DNA of 64,000 nt from Chlorocebus sabaeus (Eukaryota > Chordata > Mammalia > Primates > Cercopithecidae), in assembly GCF_047675955.1 (NCBI RefSeq), contig NW_027328125.1:310001-374000 (forward strand). The letters run 5' to 3'. Position numbers and translations under genes: made by a program. The notes under the pieces were generated by a model, which saw nothing but the letters and a program-made list of their open reading frames with translations, was not told the DNA's origin and did not search any database. This document shows positions 62,212-64,000 of this stretch, in pieces; positions within the stretch are counted from its first letter, which is position 1, and the number at the start of each line of letters is the position of its first letter.

Positions 62212-64000
62212 AGTTTTTAACAAAAGATATTTCCTTTTTCACCATAGCCCTCTATGGGCTTCCAAATATCACTTTGCAAATTCCACAAGAAGTGTCTTCG
62301 CGAAAGGCTTCTTGAGGGCAAAGCTGTAACACTGTGAGATGAATTAACAGAACACAAAGTAGTTTCTCAGAATGCTTCTTTTCAGTTTTTATCTTAGGAT
62401 ATTTCCTTTTTCACCTTAGCCCTCTATGGGCTTGAAAATATCACTATGAAATTTCCACATGAAGAGTCTCAGCGAAAGGATTCTTGAGGTGAAAGCAGTG
62501 ACTCTGTGAGATGAATTAACAGAACACAAAGCAGTTTCTCAGAAAGCTTCTTTCCAGTTTTTAAAGGAAGATATTTCCTTTTTCACCGTAGACCTCTACG
62601 GGCTTCCAAATAACACTTTGCCAATTCCACAAGAAGAGTCTTAGCGAAAGGCATCTTGAAGGGAAGGCTGTAACTCTGTGAGATGAATTAACAGGACACA
62701 AAGCAGTTTCTCATAAAGCTTCCTTCCAGTTTTTATCGGAAGATATTTCCTTTTACACCGTAGCCCTGTATGGACTTCCAGATATCAATGTGCAAATTTC
62801 ACAAGAACAGTCTTAGCGAAAGGCTTCTTGAGGGGAAAGCTGTAACTCTGTGAGATGAATTAACAGAACACAGAGCAGTTTCTCAGAAAGCTTCTTTCCA
62901 GTTTTTAACGGAAGATATTTCCTTTTTCACCATAGCACTCTATGGGCTTCCAGATATCACCTTGAATATTCCACAAGAACAGACTTAGCGAAAGGCTTCC
63001 TGAAGGGAATGCTGTAACACTGTGAGATGAATTAACAGAACACAGAGCAGTTTCTCAGAAAGCTTCTTTACAGTTTTTAACGGTAGATATTTCCTTTTTC
63101 ACCTTAACCCTCTAAGGGCTTCCAAATATCACCTTGCAAATTGCATAAGAACAGTGTTAGCGAAAGGCTTTTTGAGGAGAAAGCAGTAACTGTGAGTTGA
63201 ATTAACCGAACACAAAGCAGTTTCTCAGGAAGCTTCTTTCCAGTTTTTAAGGGAAGATTTTCCTTTTTCACCATAACCCTCTATGGGCTTCCAAATATCA
63301 CTTTTCAAGTTCCACAAGAACAGTCTTAGCGAAAGGCTTCTTGAGGGGAATGCAGTAACTCTGTGAGATGAATTAACAGAACACAAAGCAATTTCTCAGA
63401 AAGATTCTTCCCAGTTTTTATCTTAGGATATTTCCTTTTTCACCATAGCCCTCTATGGGCTTCCAAATATCACTTTGCAAATTCCCCAAGAACAGTCTTA
63501 GCGAAAGACTGCTTGAGGGGAAAGCTGTAACTCTTGAGATGAATTAGCAGAACACAAAGCAGTTTCTCAGAAAGCTTCTTTCCTGTTTTTTAACGGAAGT
63601 TATTTCCTTTTTCACCGTAGCCCTCTATGGGCTTCCAAATATCACTTTCCAAATTCCAGAAGCACAGTCTTAGCGAAAACTTCTTGAGGAGAAAGCTGTA
63701 TCTCTGTGAGATGAATTAACAGAACACAAAGCAGTTTCTCAGAAAGCTTCTTTCCAGTTTTTAACAGAAGATATTTCCTTTTTCATCCTATCCTTCTATG
63801 GCTTTACAAATATCACTTTGAAATTCCACAAGAACAGTCTTAGCGAAAGGCTTCTTGTGGAGAAAGCTGTAACCCTGTGAGATGAATTAACAGAACACAA
63901 GGCAGTTTCTCAGAAAGCTTCTTTTCAGTTTTTATCTTAGGATATTTCCTTTTTCACCATAGCCCACTATGGGCTTCCAAATGTCACTTTGCAAATTCCA
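62212..64000 (-). repeat. HOR copy 19, partial (window end)
   Basis: 1789 bp, ending inside monomer 11. GGCTTC, CACCTTGC and CAAGTTCC match copy 14. The array clearly continues beyond the window. Confidence 0.95.

Larger units (their letters stand above)
19004..64000 (-). repeat. 14-monomer (2401-bp) alpha-satellite HOR array, about 18.7 copies
   Basis: The marker AGAATGGCTTCTTTCTGGG occurs 18 times, starting at 21311 and then every 2401 bp (2402 for two steps) to 62130. Fourteen different monomers with lengths 172,172,172,172,172,170,171,171,172,171,172,172,172,170 make up each unit. Copies differ by only a few substitutions each, whereas monomers inside a unit differ at many sites, which is the definition of a higher-order repeat. 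No transposon, inversion, or monomer gain or loss is seen. XbaI (TCTAGA) and BglII (AGATCT) sites occur once per unit. HindIII sites, formed where AGAAAGCTTC is intact, are missing at six junctions, predicting about 1.03 kb, 0.34 kb and 0.17 kb fragments. The left edge is ambiguous by a few bases because GATATTTCC is common to all monomers. Confidence 0.97.

Noticed and set aside
19004..64000. CRISPR-like or gene-family tandem array
   Set aside because: Repeat units are 171 bp with no unique spacers and clear alphoid identity.
1..64000. CENP-B boxes
   Set aside because: No core matching the essential bases was seen; the equivalent position reads as the pJ-alpha type.

Overview
The whole 64 kb window is primate alpha-satellite (alphoid) DNA, interrupted by three Alu insertions. 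I see no protein-coding gene, tRNA, rRNA or single-copy sequence. Every monomer (about 170-172 bp) runs in the same direction. The + strand shown is the reverse complement of the usual alphoid display. The consensus (AAGCTTCTTTCCAG at the HindIII junction, then CACCATAGCCCTCTATGGGC, then GAACAGTCTTAGCGAAAGG, then GATGAATTAACAGAACAC) matches what I know of Old World monkey alphoid DNA, such as the African green monkey HindIII 172-bp repeat, much better than human SF1-SF3 monomers. The duplicated Alu also carries bases I associate with monkey AluYRa-type elements. I therefore infer a cercopithecid monkey; the species cannot be fixed from sequence alone.

Layout. (1) 1-19003 is divergent, non-periodic 'monomeric' alphoid of the kind that flanks a centromere core, about 105 monomers. 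It contains an antisense Alu at 3277-3565 and a second antisense Alu at 7113-7421. The second Alu was later copied, with 3.2 kb of surrounding satellite, to 14997-15305. Older internal duplications are also visible: 1-1545 with 9574-11288, and 17961-18303 with 18649-18990. One stretch, 12668-13958, alternates two monomer types as dimers. (2) 19004-64000 is a highly uniform higher-order repeat (HOR): 14 different monomers form a 2401-bp unit, present in 18 successive copies plus a 1789-bp partial copy that runs off the right end. Sixteen of the 17 fully bounded copies 2-18 fall on the 2401-bp grid or differ from it only by a 1-bp insertion (copies 8 and 9, 2402 bp); none loses or gains a monomer.

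How it fits together. The window reads as a centromere-array edge: old, transposon-bearing monomeric satellite on the left, then an abrupt switch to a young homogenised array. Monomers resembling HOR monomers 6-7 and 10 sit in the old flank, which suggests the HOR was assembled from local material. Variants shared among HOR copies show repeated local re-amplification in one-, two- and five-unit blocks. No CENP-B box was seen. The equivalent position carries the pJ-alpha motif (A-type monomers) and a short dyad that is mostly maintained. Old World monkey alphoid DNA is usually described as monomeric or dimeric, so the 14-mer HOR is the main point of interest.
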